Source: Phenylobacterium sp. (GTDB lineage: Bacteria; Pseudomonadota; Alphaproteobacteria; Caulobacterales; Caulobacteraceae). Taken from it: a stretch of DNA of 64,000 nucleotides. Both the position numbers and the translations under genes were made by a program. The stretch covers positions 1 to 64,000 of the forward strand of contig JAGNIV010000017.1 in NCBI GenBank assembly GCA_018001015.1. Direction: 5' to 3'. The notes beneath the pieces were generated by a model, which saw nothing but the letters and a program-made list of their open reading frames with translations, made no database searches and was not told where the DNA came from. Of this stretch, positions 17,177 to 27,040 are shown piece after piece; position 1 is the stretch's first letter; the number at the start of each line of letters is the position of its first letter.

Positions 17177-18160
17177 TCAAGCGCCGCCGGGGGCTGGGGC
17201 CAAAGCATTCGCCGCCTGTGCGACGCTCGCCACAGCCAGATCGCCCAGATTATCAGCCTGCAGCACCGCCACATGGCCGCGCGGAGCCGACAGGCTGGGG
17301 TCCGAGGCCCGTGAGAACAGCACGATGGTCGGCGCGCCCGTGGCGGCGGCCAGGTGCAGCGGTCCGGTGTCGTTTCCCACCACCAGGGCGGCCTTGGCCC
17401 CCAGGATGGCGATGCGCGCGAAGTCTGTGCGGCCGGTGAGGTCGCGGGCCTTGCCGACATAGCGCTGGATCTGCCGGGCCTCGGCGCTCTCCTGAGGGCC
17501 GCCCAGGATGACGATGTCGAAGCCGCGGTTGTAGAGAATCTTGCCCAGCTCGCCGTAGCGGTCGACGGGCCAACGCTTGTCCAGCCGGTGCGCCGAGCCG
17601 CCGGGGATGAACAGCACATAGGGCCTGGGCATCACGCCGCCGGCCACGGGGCGTTCCTGCGGCGCCTTGCGCAGCACCCAGGACAGGTCCGGCGGCGGCG
17701 CGCTGCCGGGCTCGGTCGGCGCGTCAGGATAGATGCCCGCATACTTCAGCTGATCGGCCTGGCGCTCCAGGGTGTGCATGGAATTGCGGTGCGGGTTCTT
17801 GTGGGGCAGGGCGCAGCCGAGCGCGATCCCCGACCACTCCGGCGGGAAGGGCCGCAGCATCTGGAAGATGCGGTTCGACGCCGAGGAGGTCTGCAGGTCA
17901 TAGACCCGGTCGTATTTGGCCTTCTTGATCCGGGTTCGCAGGGCCAGCCAGGCGCCGGGGCCGCTAGGCTTGCCGTCGGTCTCCACGGCGTTGAAGTAGG
18001 GCGAGCTCTTGGCCAGGCCCTCGAACTGCGGGGTGGTCAGCAGGGTGATGTGGGCGCGCTTGTGCGCTTCCCGAATCCTCTTCATCGCCGCCAGGGCCAG
18101 GACGAAGTCGCCCAGGGCCGACAGCTTGATCACCAGGATCTTCTTGATCTCACGCGCCAT
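17177..18160 (-). CDS. Glycosyltransferase family 9 (heptosyltransferase-like)
   Basis: This 327-residue GT-B enzyme resembles ADP-heptose:LPS heptosyltransferases. It starts with the family-typical 'KKILVIKLSALGDFVLALAAMKRI' and carries 'IPGGSAHRLDKRWPVDRYGELG' near 190-210. The donor-binding region 'ALVVGNDTGPLHLAAATGAPTIVLF' lies near 258-282. It likely adds a sugar to the LPS core at the inner membrane. Its start overlaps the end of the upstream GT4 gene by 11 nt, so the two form one operon. Confidence 0.9.
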   Translation of the reverse strand: MAREIKKILVIKLSALGDFVLALAAMKRIREAHKRAHITLLTTPQFEGLAKSSPYFNAVETDGKPSGPGAWLALRTRIKKAKYDRVYDLQTSSASNRIFQMLRPFPPEWSGIALGCALPHKNPHRNSMHTLERQADQLKYAGIYPDAPTEPGSAPPPDLSWVLRKAPQERPVAGGVMPRPYVLFIPGGSAHRLDKRWPVDRYGELGKILYNRGFDIVILGGPQESAEARQIQRYVGKARDLTGRTDFARIAILGAKAALVVGNDTGPLHLAAATGAPTIVLFSRASDPSLSAPRGHVAVLQADNLGDLAVASVAQAANALAPAPGGA

Positions 18161-19334
18161 GGGCCCTCGCCGTCAGCACGCGTTCATAGGCTTCCATTGT
18201 GGCCGCGCACATGGCCTGGGCGGAATAGAGCTGGCGGGCGCGGGCCGAGGCCAGCTCCCCCATCTTGCGAAGCGCGTTGGGCCCAAGCGCGATGGCGTGG
18301 GTCATGGCCGCGGCCCAGGCCGGCGCATCGCCGGGCGGGACAAGCCAGCCGGTCTTGCCGTCCAGGACGGTCTCGGTGGCGCCGCCGTGGCTGGAGGCGA
18401 TCACCGGGCGGCCCATGGCCTGGGGTTCCACGGCGGTGCGGCCGAAGGACTCGGGCACGGTGGTGGGCAGGATGGCCAGGTCACAGACCAGGCAGGCGGC
18501 CGGCATGTCGTCGCAATGACCCACCAGCTTGATCTCAGGCGTAAGGCCCAGGTCGCGGATCGAGGCTTCGAGCTCCTCGCGATAGTCGGTGCGGCCCTGG
18601 TCGTCGCCGGCGAAGATGATCAGGAAATTGGACTGGCCCTGCGCCTTCATCCGGGCGGCGGCCTCGATGATGGTGGGGTGGCCCTTGATGCGCGTCAGGC
18701 GTCCGCCCAGCAGGATCTTCACCCGGTCGTCATCCGGCGCGATGCCCCAGGCGGTACGCAGATCGGCGAGCCGCTCGCGAGTCACCCAGGCGGGGTCGAA
18801 GCGGTCCAGATCGACGCCGCGCGGGATCGTGACGATCTTCTCCGGCGGCAGGTCGTGTTCCCGCAGGACATGGTCGCGGGTGTAGTCGGAATTGGCGATC
18901 ACCAGGTCGCCCCGGGTCATCACCGCATTGTACCAGCGCTTCAGCTTGGTCTTGGCGTTGTAGATGCCGTGATAGGTGGCCACGAAGGGCGTGCCGGTCG
19001 CCTGGGCCGCCCACAGGGCCGAGAAGGCCGGGGCGCGGCTGCGGGCATGGACCAGGCTGACCTTCTCCCTGCGGATCAGGTCCACCAGCCGCGCGGCGTT
19101 GCCCAGCATCACCAGCGGGTTCTTCGACTGCACGGGCATCTGGGCCAGACGGCCGCCATCGGCCTCCAGCCGCGCGGTCATGCGTCCGCCCCGGGTGGCC
19201 ACCAGGGCCTTGCCGCCGGCGCGCACCACCGCATTGGCCACGTCGATGGTGGTCTGTTCGGCGCCGCCCGTCTCAAGCTCGGGGACGACCTGCAGTAATG
19301 TGAAGTTGAGAGGCAGTGTCACGGCCATCTGCAT
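18150..19334 (-). CDS. Glycosyltransferase family 4
   Basis: This is a GT-B retaining glycosyltransferase of about 394 residues. The glycine-rich N-terminal 'VVPELETGGAEQTTIDVANAV' and the C-terminal EX7E motif 'ESFGRTAVE', followed by 'AMGRPVIASSHGGATETV', are typical of GT4 enzymes of LPS core or O-antigen assembly. ATGs at 19334 and 19328 are both possible; the longer frame to 19388 has no homology. It overlaps the GT9 gene and is divergent from the hydrolase at 19405. Confidence 0.88.
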   Translation of the reverse strand: MQMAVTLPLNFTLLQVVPELETGGAEQTTIDVANAVVRAGGKALVATRGGRMTARLEADGGRLAQMPVQSKNPLVMLGNAARLVDLIRREKVSLVHARSRAPAFSALWAAQATGTPFVATYHGIYNAKTKLKRWYNAVMTRGDLVIANSDYTRDHVLREHDLPPEKIVTIPRGVDLDRFDPAWVTRERLADLRTAWGIAPDDDRVKILLGGRLTRIKGHPTIIEAAARMKAQGQSNFLIIFAGDDQGRTDYREELEASIRDLGLTPEIKLVGHCDDMPAACLVCDLAILPTTVPESFGRTAVEPQAMGRPVIASSHGGATETVLDGKTGWLVPPGDAPAWAAAMTHAIALGPNALRKMGELASARARQLYSAQAMCAATMEAYERVLTARAHGA

Positions 19335-19404
19335 AACGCACTGCGGCGCCGCGTAAAGCCCGACGCACGCTGACGGCCCCTCATGCACGGGCTATTGATC
19401 AGCG

Positions 19405-20154
19405 ATGAGCGAAGAGATGGGTTTCCTGGCGCGGCCGGACGGCGAGCGGGTGGCATGGCGCCGCGTGGCGGGCGAGGGCCCCACTGTGGTCTGGCTGGGG
19501 GGCTTCCGGTCAGACATGGCCGGGACCAAGGCCGAGGCGATCGCCGACTGGGCGCAGGCGCGGGGCCGAGCCTATGTCCGCTTCGACTATTTCGGCCACG
19601 GCGAGTCCAGCGGCGACTTTGCGCACGGGACCATCACCCGCTGGCGCGAGGATGCGCTGGCCGTGATCGACGACCTCACCGAGGGGCCCCTGGTCCTGGT
19701 GGGCTCCTCCATGGGCGGCTGGATCAGCTGCCTGGCCGCCGTCGTGAGGCCAGATCGCATCAAGGCCCTGGTGCTGATCGCGCCGGCGCCCGACTTCACC
19801 GAGACCTTGATGGCGCCCGAGATCGACGCGGCGGGGCGAGAGTCGCTCGCCCGGGACGGCGTCTGGCTGCGGCGCAGCGACTATGGCGAGCCCTATCCGA
19901 TCACCACCAAGCTGCTGGAGGACGGCACCCGCTGGTCGATCCTGCCCGGCCCCGTGCCGATCACCGCGCCGGTGCGCATCCTGCAGGGTGGGGCCGATCC
20001 GGACGTCCCCTGGCGCCACGCCCTGCAACTGGCCCAGGCGCTCAACAGCGACGACCTGGTCTTCAGCCTGATCAAGGACGGCGATCATCGCCTCTCGCGG
20101 CCGCAGGACCTGGCCCGGCTGCTGGCGGCGCTCGACGAGGTCTGTCTGGACTGA
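19405..20154 (+). CDS. Alpha/beta hydrolase
   Basis: This 249-residue cytosolic hydrolase has nucleophile elbow GSSMGG (Ser near 97), the oxyanion-region 'WLGGFRSDMAGTKA', and catalytic Asp (GGADPDVP) and His (DGDHRLS) near the C-terminus. It resembles the ABHD10/palmitoyl-protein thioesterase-like group of alphaproteobacterial hydrolases, but the substrate cannot be assigned. It lies directly upstream of lepB on the same strand and may be co-transcribed with it. Confidence 0.85.
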   Translation: MSEEMGFLARPDGERVAWRRVAGEGPTVVWLGGFRSDMAGTKAEAIADWAQARGRAYVRFDYFGHGESSGDFAHGTITRWREDALAVIDDLTEGPLVLVGSSMGGWISCLAAVVRPDRIKALVLIAPAPDFTETLMAPEIDAAGRESLARDGVWLRRSDYGEPYPITTKLLEDGTRWSILPGPVPITAPVRILQGGADPDVPWRHALQLAQALNSDDLVFSLIKDGDHRLSRPQDLARLLAALDEVCLD

Positions 20155-20217
20155 GAAATGGCGTGTCCGGACAGGACTTTCGTTGCCGCCCGCGCCGCGA
20201 CCAGCCAGACCTTGGCC

Positions 20218-20973
20218 ATGACAAGCCAACACCCCGCCAAGTCCGCCACGGATGAGCTGATCGAGATCGGCAAGACCGTCGGCGTAGCCCTGCTGATCGC
20301 CCTGGTGCTGCGGGTCATCTTCTTCCAGCCCTTCACCATCCCCTCGGAGTCCATGGAGCCGGCCCTGCTGAAGGGCGACTACATCATCGTCTCCAAGTAC
20401 GACTACGGCTGGAGCGCCCACTCCATCCCCTTCAGTCCGCCGCTGTTTCATGGCCGCATCCTGGACAAGCAGCCCAAGCGCGGCGACGTGGTGGTCTTCC
20501 ATCTGCCGCGCGACAAGAAGATCACCTACATCAAGCGGCTGATCGGTCTGCCCGGCGACCGTGTGCGGGTGGCGGGGGGGCAGGTCTACGTCAACGGCAG
20601 GGCCATCCCGCGCAAACCGCTCGGCATGATCGAGGACCCCGGCGCGCCGGGCGTGCAGGTGATGCGGTACGCCGAGCCCAAGCCGGGTGGCGCCAGCTAT
20701 GTCACCTTCGACCGCGATCCTCACCACGAAGGCGACGACACGGACGTCTATGTGGTGCCCGAAGGCCACTACTTCATGATGGGCGACAATCGCGACAACT
20801 CGCTGGACAGCCGCTGGCCGCAGGAGATCGGGGTCGGCTACGTCCCGGCCGAGAACCTGGTGGGCAAGGCGCGCTTCATCATGCTGTCCTGGAAGGGCGG
20901 CGCCTCGATCTTCAAGCCCTGGACGTGGGTGATGCGGTTCGACGCGTCGCGCGCCTTCCACAAGCTGGACTAG
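20218..20973 (+). CDS. lepB: Signal peptidase I
   Basis: This 251-residue inner-membrane Ser/Lys protease removes signal peptides from exported proteins. One N-terminal transmembrane helix (about 20-37) leads to the catalytic serine in 'IPSESMEPALLKGDYI' (Ser45). The general-base lysine lies in 'KKITYIKRLIGLPGDRV', and box E 'GDNRDNSLDSRWP' is intact. The start at 20218 fits homologues; ATG 20158 would add 20 unrelated residues. The TAG stop lies in the CTAG end of the second 118-bp element. Confidence 0.95.
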   Translation: MTSQHPAKSATDELIEIGKTVGVALLIALVLRVIFFQPFTIPSESMEPALLKGDYIIVSKYDYGWSAHSIPFSPPLFHGRILDKQPKRGDVVVFHLPRDKKITYIKRLIGLPGDRVRVAGGQVYVNGRAIPRKPLGMIEDPGAPGVQVMRYAEPKPGGASYVTFDRDPHHEGDDTDVYVVPEGHYFMMGDNRDNSLDSRWPQEIGVGYVPAENLVGKARFIMLSWKGGASIFKPWTWVMRFDASRAFHKLD

Positions 20974-21087
20974 AGCATTTTCCGATAAGTGTGAAACGGT
21001 TATCGGATCGAAAAATGCTCTAACTTTTTGAATTAGAGCCCTTTTCGCCCGCTCTGAATGATTCAATCAGAGCGGAAAGGGCTCTAG
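20970..21087. repeat. 118-bp CTAG-bounded element, copy 2 (inverted relative to copy 1)
   Basis: It begins CTAGAGCATTTTCCGATAAG and ends GGAAAGGGCTCTAG. Read on the minus strand it matches the element at 8724-8841 over its whole 118 bp with only a handful of differences. Its left CTAG gives the lepB stop codon and its right CTAG gives the stop of the minus-strand EF-hand gene. Confidence 0.92.
21017..21039. terminator. Bidirectional intrinsic terminator inside element copy 2
   Basis: The GCTCTAA/TTAGAGC stem is conserved with copy 1. It is flanked by CCCTTTTC on the plus-strand exit and by ATTTTTCG on the minus-strand exit. It separates convergent lepB and the EF-hand gene. Confidence 0.65.
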
Positions 21088-21416
21088 CGGGTCGCGTACT
21101 CGGCGCGGCTGATCTGGCCATCGTGGTTGGCGTCGATGCGGTCGAATTGGGCGGCGGCCACGCTGGGACGGGCCAGCGACGGCAGGGCGGCGGCGCCCAC
21201 AGCCGCGGCGATGGCGGCTCCGACCAGCAGGCGCAGGCCCTTTCGGGAAGCCCGGGGCCTGGCCGGCGCCTCGAGCTGCTGGTCGATGAAAGCCCGCAAG
21301 GCCTCGCTGGCTGAGCGGCCGTCGGCGCGGCAACGAGCCATGAAGGCTTCCTTGGTCGGATGCGGAATCCGAATCTCCAGGGATTCGCTCTTCTTCAGCC
21401 GTCTGGGCTCGGTCAT
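21084..21416 (-). CDS. Ribbon-helix-helix / transmembrane / EF-hand protein
   Basis: This 110-residue protein has three visible parts. Residues 8-48 look like a ribbon-helix-helix DNA-binding domain: strand ESLEIRIP, helix KEAFMARCRADG, turn, helix SASEALRAFIDQQL. Residues 61-82 form a hydrophobic helix after a basic stretch (RPRASRKG). Residues 95-106 are a canonical EF-hand loop (D95, N97, D99, G100, I102, E106). The second EF helix is nearly absent, because the protein ends at the TAG of the adjacent 118-bp element. The ATG at 21416 is preferred; 21452 adds 12 residues. Domain calls come from sequence patterns only. Confidence 0.75.
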   Translation of the reverse strand: MTEPRRLKKSESLEIRIPHPTKEAFMARCRADGRSASEALRAFIDQQLEAPARPRASRKGLRLLVGAAIAAAVGAAALPSLARPSVAAAQFDRIDANHDGQISRAEYATR

Positions 21417-21509
21417 GGGGCGGTCCTCAGAAGCATTCGCCACGATAGCCAAGCCTATGTCGCGTCCCTGTGACAGGAAAAAGGTGTCCGGACAGTCGGG
21501 GATAGGGTC

Positions 21510-22370
21510 CTACCCGCCCGCCGCCAGGATCGCGGCGAGACCTTCACGGTAGGTGGGATAGCGCGGCCGCCAGCCAAGCTCAGCCTTGGCCAGGGCGTTC
21601 GAGACCCGCTTGGTCTCGGCGTAGAAGCGCCGCGCCGAGGGTTTGAGCGCCTCGAGGTCGAGGGTCTCCTCAGGCGGCGGGTCCAACCCCAGCAGCTTGG
21701 CGGCATGGGCCACCACCTGGCTGTTGGGCGCCGGCTCGTCGTCGCAGAGATTGTAGATCCCGCCGGCGCGGGGCCGGGCGATGGAGGCCTCCAGGCCCGC
21801 GGCCAGGTCATCGACGTGGATGCGGCTGAACACCTGGCCCGGCGCGGCGACCCGGCGGGCGCGCCCCTCCCGCAGGCGGTCGAAGGCCGAGCGGCCGGGG
21901 CCGTAGATGCCCGGCAGCCGGTGGATGGTGACGGTCAGGCCCATGCCGCGCCCCACTTCAAGCCAGTCCCGCTCGGCGCCGACCCGGCGCGCGCCTTCGG
22001 TGGACTGGGCGGCCAACCGGCTCCGCTCGAACACCCAGCCGCCGCGCCGGTCGCCATAGACGCCGGTGGTGGACAGGTAGCCGATCCAGTCGGGAAAGGC
22101 GCCGGCCTTGGCCATGGGGCGCACCAGGGCGGGCAGGGCCGGGCAGCCCAGCGCAGTCGGCGGCGCGGTGATCAGCACGGCCTGGGCGGAGCCCACCTCA
22201 GCGGCGATGGCGTCGGGGTCGTTGAGCGGCACGGGCTCGATCCCCTCGGCCGCGAGCCGTGCGGCCCCGCCTTCGTCGCGGAAGGTCGCCGCCACGCTCC
22301 AGCCCTGTGGCCCCAGGCGTCTCGCCAGGGCGCGGGCGGAGAAACCGTAGCCGAAGACGAAAAGGCGCAT
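21510..22370 (-). CDS. NAD(P)-dependent epimerase/dehydratase-like SDR protein (YeeZ-like)
   Basis: This is a 286-residue Rossmann protein of the atypical SDR group. The N-terminal dinucleotide site is MRLFVFGYGFSARALARRLG. The central 'YLSTTGVYGDRRGGW' carries the active-site-like Ser/Thr and Tyr without the YxxxK spacing of classical SDRs, followed by 'RLPGIYGPGRSAFDRLREG'. Relatives are annotated SDR family oxidoreductase or YeeZ; no substrate is known. Its start is 8 nt downstream of the galU stop, so it is probably in the galU operon. Confidence 0.85.
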   Translation of the reverse strand: MRLFVFGYGFSARALARRLGPQGWSVAATFRDEGGAARLAAEGIEPVPLNDPDAIAAEVGSAQAVLITAPPTALGCPALPALVRPMAKAGAFPDWIGYLSTTGVYGDRRGGWVFERSRLAAQSTEGARRVGAERDWLEVGRGMGLTVTIHRLPGIYGPGRSAFDRLREGRARRVAAPGQVFSRIHVDDLAAGLEASIARPRAGGIYNLCDDEPAPNSQVVAHAAKLLGLDPPPEETLDLEALKPSARRFYAETKRVSNALAKAELGWRPRYPTYREGLAAILAAGG

Positions 22371-22378
22371 GACCAGGC

Positions 22379-23248
22379 TTAGAGCAGGGCCTGGATGGCG
22401 GCGCGGGCCGCGTCGGCGAACTCTGGCCGGCGCAATGCGAAGGCCACATTGGCCCGCAGCAGGCCGATCTTGTCGCCGCAGTCGTAGGTGACCCCGTCAT
22501 ACTCCAGGGCGTGGAAGGTCTGGGTCTTCATCAGCTGGACCATGCCGTCGGTGAGCTGAATCTCTCCGCCCGCGCCCTTGCCCTGGCGCTCCAGCAGATC
22601 GAAGATTTCCGGCTGAAGGATGTAGCGGCCCGAGATGAACAGGTTCGAGGGCTCGGTCCCCGGGGCGGGCTTCTCCACCATGCCGGTCATGCGGTTCAGG
22701 CGGCCGTCCTGGCCGTCGAGGGCGACGATGCCGTACTTGTGGGCCTCGCCGTCGGGGCAGGGCTCCACGGCGATGATGTTGCCGCCGACCTTTTCGTAGG
22801 AGGCGACGGCCTGGGCCAGGGCCGGGGTGTCGGCGGCCATCAGCATGTCGGGCAGCATGACGGCGAAGGGCTCATCGCCGATGATGTGGCGAGCGCACCA
22901 GACCGCGTGGCCGAGACCCAGCGGCGCCATTTGGCGCACGAAACTCATGCCGCCGGGCTTGGGCAGGTCGGCTCGGACCTCGGCCAGGATGTCGGTCTTG
23001 CCCTTGGCCTCCAGGGCGGTCTCGATCTCCGGGTTGGCGTCGAAATAGTCCTCGATGGCGCCCTGTCCGCGGCCGGTGACGAAGACGATGTGCTCGATCC
23101 CCGCGGCGCGGGCCTCCTCCACCACATAGGAGAGGATAGGGCGGTCGAAGATGTTCAGCATGTTCTTCGGCGTGGTCTTGGCGCCGGGAAGCACCCGGGT
23201 CCCCAGACCCGCCACGGGAAGCACAGCCTTGCGCACGCGTTTCGTCAT
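22379..23248 (-). CDS. galU: UTP--glucose-1-phosphate uridylyltransferase
   Basis: This 289-residue nucleotidyltransferase makes UDP-glucose from UTP and glucose-1-P for LPS and exopolysaccharide synthesis. The signature 'PVAGLGTRVLPGAKTTPKNML' lies near 12-32. 'PFAVMLPDMLM' and 'ITGMVEKPAPG'-type motifs follow. The start MTKRVRKAV is preceded by an ACGGAGGACGG ribosome-binding site; an ORF extension to 23482 has no homology. Its product can feed the UDP-glucose dehydrogenase-type enzyme encoded at 27041. Confidence 0.96.
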   Translation of the reverse strand: MTKRVRKAVLPVAGLGTRVLPGAKTTPKNMLNIFDRPILSYVVEEARAAGIEHIVFVTGRGQGAIEDYFDANPEIETALEAKGKTDILAEVRADLPKPGGMSFVRQMAPLGLGHAVWCARHIIGDEPFAVMLPDMLMAADTPALAQAVASYEKVGGNIIAVEPCPDGEAHKYGIVALDGQDGRLNRMTGMVEKPAPGTEPSNLFISGRYILQPEIFDLLERQGKGAGGEIQLTDGMVQLMKTQTFHALEYDGVTYDCGDKIGLLRANVAFALRRPEFADAARAAIQALL

Positions 23249-23342
23249 TCCGTCCTCCGTCCGGCTTTGCCTAGAGGAGCCAGGGACCGAAATCCATAAC
23301 CGCCTTATGACGAGGGCTGCGAAACCTTCGTCCGCCTGCCGG

Positions 23343-25160
<1,818 letters not shown>

Positions 25161-25284
25161 GGACCCGAGGTTCCTTTTGTCAAACGAAGGCGCAATAATC
25201 TTTGAAAGCCACGCCGCCTTTAGCATTCGCAAACGTGGCGTCGATTAAATCTCAGTTTCGTATCGTTTCGAGAGCTGCCCCCTG

Positions 25285-26637
25285 ATGACAAAGCGCGCCT
25301 ATTTCGGAACTGACGGCATCCGCGGTCAGGCCAACAGCCATCCGATGACCGCCGAGGTCGCGCTGCGCGTCGGCCTGGCGGCGGGCAAGCTGTTCATGTC
25401 GCAGGACGACCGGCGCCACATGGTGGTGATCGGCAAGGACACGCGGTTGTCGGGCTACATGGTGGAGCCGGCCCTGGTGGCGGGGTTCGCCAGCGTGGGC
25501 ATGGACGTGCGCCTGCTGGGGCCGATGCCGACGCCGGGCGTGGCGATGATGACGCGGTCCCTGCGCGCCGACCTGGGCGTGATGATCTCGGCCTCGCACA
25601 ACGCCTACATCGACAACGGCATCAAGCTGTTCGGCCCCGACGGCTACAAGCTGTCGGACGAGCGTGAGCTGGAGATCGAGGCCCTGATGGACCAGCCCCT
25701 GGCCGAGGGCCTCGCCGCACCGGCCGCGCTGGGCCGGGTCGCCCGCGTCGACGACAGCCAGGCGCGCTACGTGGAGATCGCCAAGGCCACCTTCCCGCGC
25801 CGGATGAGTCTCGCCGGCCTGCGTGTGGTGATCGATTGCGCCAACGGGGCGGCCTATAAGGTGGCGCCGGTGGTGCTGTACGAACTGGGCGCCGAGGTGA
25901 TCAAGATCGGGGTCGATCCGAACGGCGCCAATATCAACGAGGAGTGCGGCTCCACCCACCCCGAGGCCATGGTGCGGGCGGTGAAGGAGTATCGCGCCGA
26001 TATAGGCATCGCCCTGGACGGCGACGCCGACCGCCTGCTGATCTGCGACGAGAAGGGCCACGTGGTCGACGGCGACCAGATCATGGCCCTGATCGCCGAC
26101 AACTGGGCCAAGCGCGACCGGCTGGCCGGCGGCGGGGTGGTGGCCACGGTGATGTCGAACCTCGGTCTGGAGCGCTTCCTGGCGGCGCGGGACCTGAAGC
26201 TGGAACGCACCGCGGTGGGCGATCGCGCGGTGATGGTGCGTATGCGCGAGGGCGGCTTCAACCTGGGCGGCGAGCAATCGGGCCATATGATCATGTCGGA
26301 CTTCTCCACCACCGGCGACGGCCTGCTGGCGGCGCTGCAGGTGCTGGCGGTGCTGAAACAGACCGAGAAGCCGATGAGCGAACTGGCCCACCAGTTCGAA
26401 CCGGTGCCGCAACTGCTGCAGAACGTGCGCTTCTCCGGCGGCAAGCCGCTTGAGGACGAACAGGTCAAGAAGGTGCTGGCCGCCGCGCAGGTGCGCCTGA
26501 ACGGGTCTGGCCGCCTGGTGGTCCGGGCCTCGGGCACCGAACCCCTGATCCGGGTCATGGCCGAGGGCGACGACGAGAAGCTGGTCCGCGATGTGGTCAA
26601 GGATATCGTCGGCGCGGTCAAGAAGGCCGCAGCCTGA
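25285..26637 (+). CDS. glmM: Phosphoglucosamine mutase
   Basis: This 450-residue alpha-D-phosphohexomutase converts glucosamine-6-P to glucosamine-1-P. It starts [17 protein letters not shown]. The phosphoserine loop '[17 protein letters not shown]' is near 98-114, the metal-binding loop 'LDGDADRL' near 240, the substrate loop 'GGEQSGHMI' near 327, and the phosphate-binding '[13 protein letters not shown]' near 413. It is divergent from glmS with a 124-nt shared upstream region, so both steps of the pathway could share control. Confidence 0.97.
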   Translation: MTKRAYFGTDGIRGQANSHPMTAEVALRVGLAAGKLFMSQDDRRHMVVIGKDTRLSGYMVEPALVAGFASVGMDVRLLGPMPTPGVAMMTRSLRADLGVMISASHNAYIDNGIKLFGPDGYKLSDERELEIEALMDQPLAEGLAAPAALGRVARVDDSQARYVEIAKATFPRRMSLAGLRVVIDCANGAAYKVAPVVLYELGAEVIKIGVDPNGANINEECGSTHPEAMVRAVKEYRADIGIALDGDADRLLICDEKGHVVDGDQIMALIADNWAKRDRLAGGGVVATVMSNLGLERFLAARDLKLERTAVGDRAVMVRMREGGFNLGGEQSGHMIMSDFSTTGDGLLAALQVLAVLKQTEKPMSELAHQFEPVPQLLQNVRFSGGKPLEDEQVKKVLAAAQVRLNGSGRLVVRASGTEPLIRVMAEGDDEKLVRDVVKDIVGAVKKAAA

Positions 26638-26828
26638 GGCTCCGCCCCGTCTGAAACGGCTTAGACCCGGGCAGCGACTACACGCCTATTTGAAGGCCCG
26701 TGCCGCTGCGGCAAGCTGAACAAAGGGTCTCACAGGCTGTTCAACGCCCAGAATTCATGTCAGCTTCGTAATGTTCGGGCCGCTCGACCGGCCGGGACGG
26801 AAAAGAAGGACAGTCCTTGGGAGGACAC

Positions 26829-26981
26829 ATGCAGCGTAATCCCGTTATCGCGGGCGCAGCGCGAGGACCGATCCGGGCAACCAGCTCGATCGCCTGCCTC
26901 GCCTTTGTCGCGCTCCTCGCCGTCGCCTTCTGGGCCGGGGCGCTCTGGATTGGAACCGTACTCTTCAACCTGCTGAGCTAG
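26829..26981 (+). CDS. Small single-pass membrane protein, 50 aa
   Basis: The ORF begins MQRNPVIAGAARGPIRATSS and has one hydrophobic helix (about residues 21-48, ACLAFVALLAVAFWAGALWI). A very good ribosome-binding site, TTGGGAGGACAC, lies directly before the ATG. No family is recognised. It stands alone between glmM and the convergent ugd gene, with about 190 nt of apparent non-coding DNA before it, where I see nothing definite. The strong Shine-Dalgarno and clean helix support coding. Confidence 0.6.
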   Translation: MQRNPVIAGAARGPIRATSSIACLAFVALLAVAFWAGALWIGTVLFNLLS

Positions 26982-27040
26982 ACGCCGCAGCTTGACCGAG
27001 TCGTGGGAGCAACGCCGCAGCGGCGCTGCTTGTCTGCGGC

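Noticed and set aside
18997..21066. 518-residue minus-strand frame across the hydrolase, lepB and the 118-bp repeat
   Set aside because: It is antisense to two recognised genes and begins within the repeat; there is no homology.
25161..25284. glmS ribozyme or other riboswitch between glmS and glmM
   Set aside because: The glmS ribozyme is a Firmicutes feature, and no matching core is seen. Only a weak GCCACG/CGTGGC inverted repeat is present.
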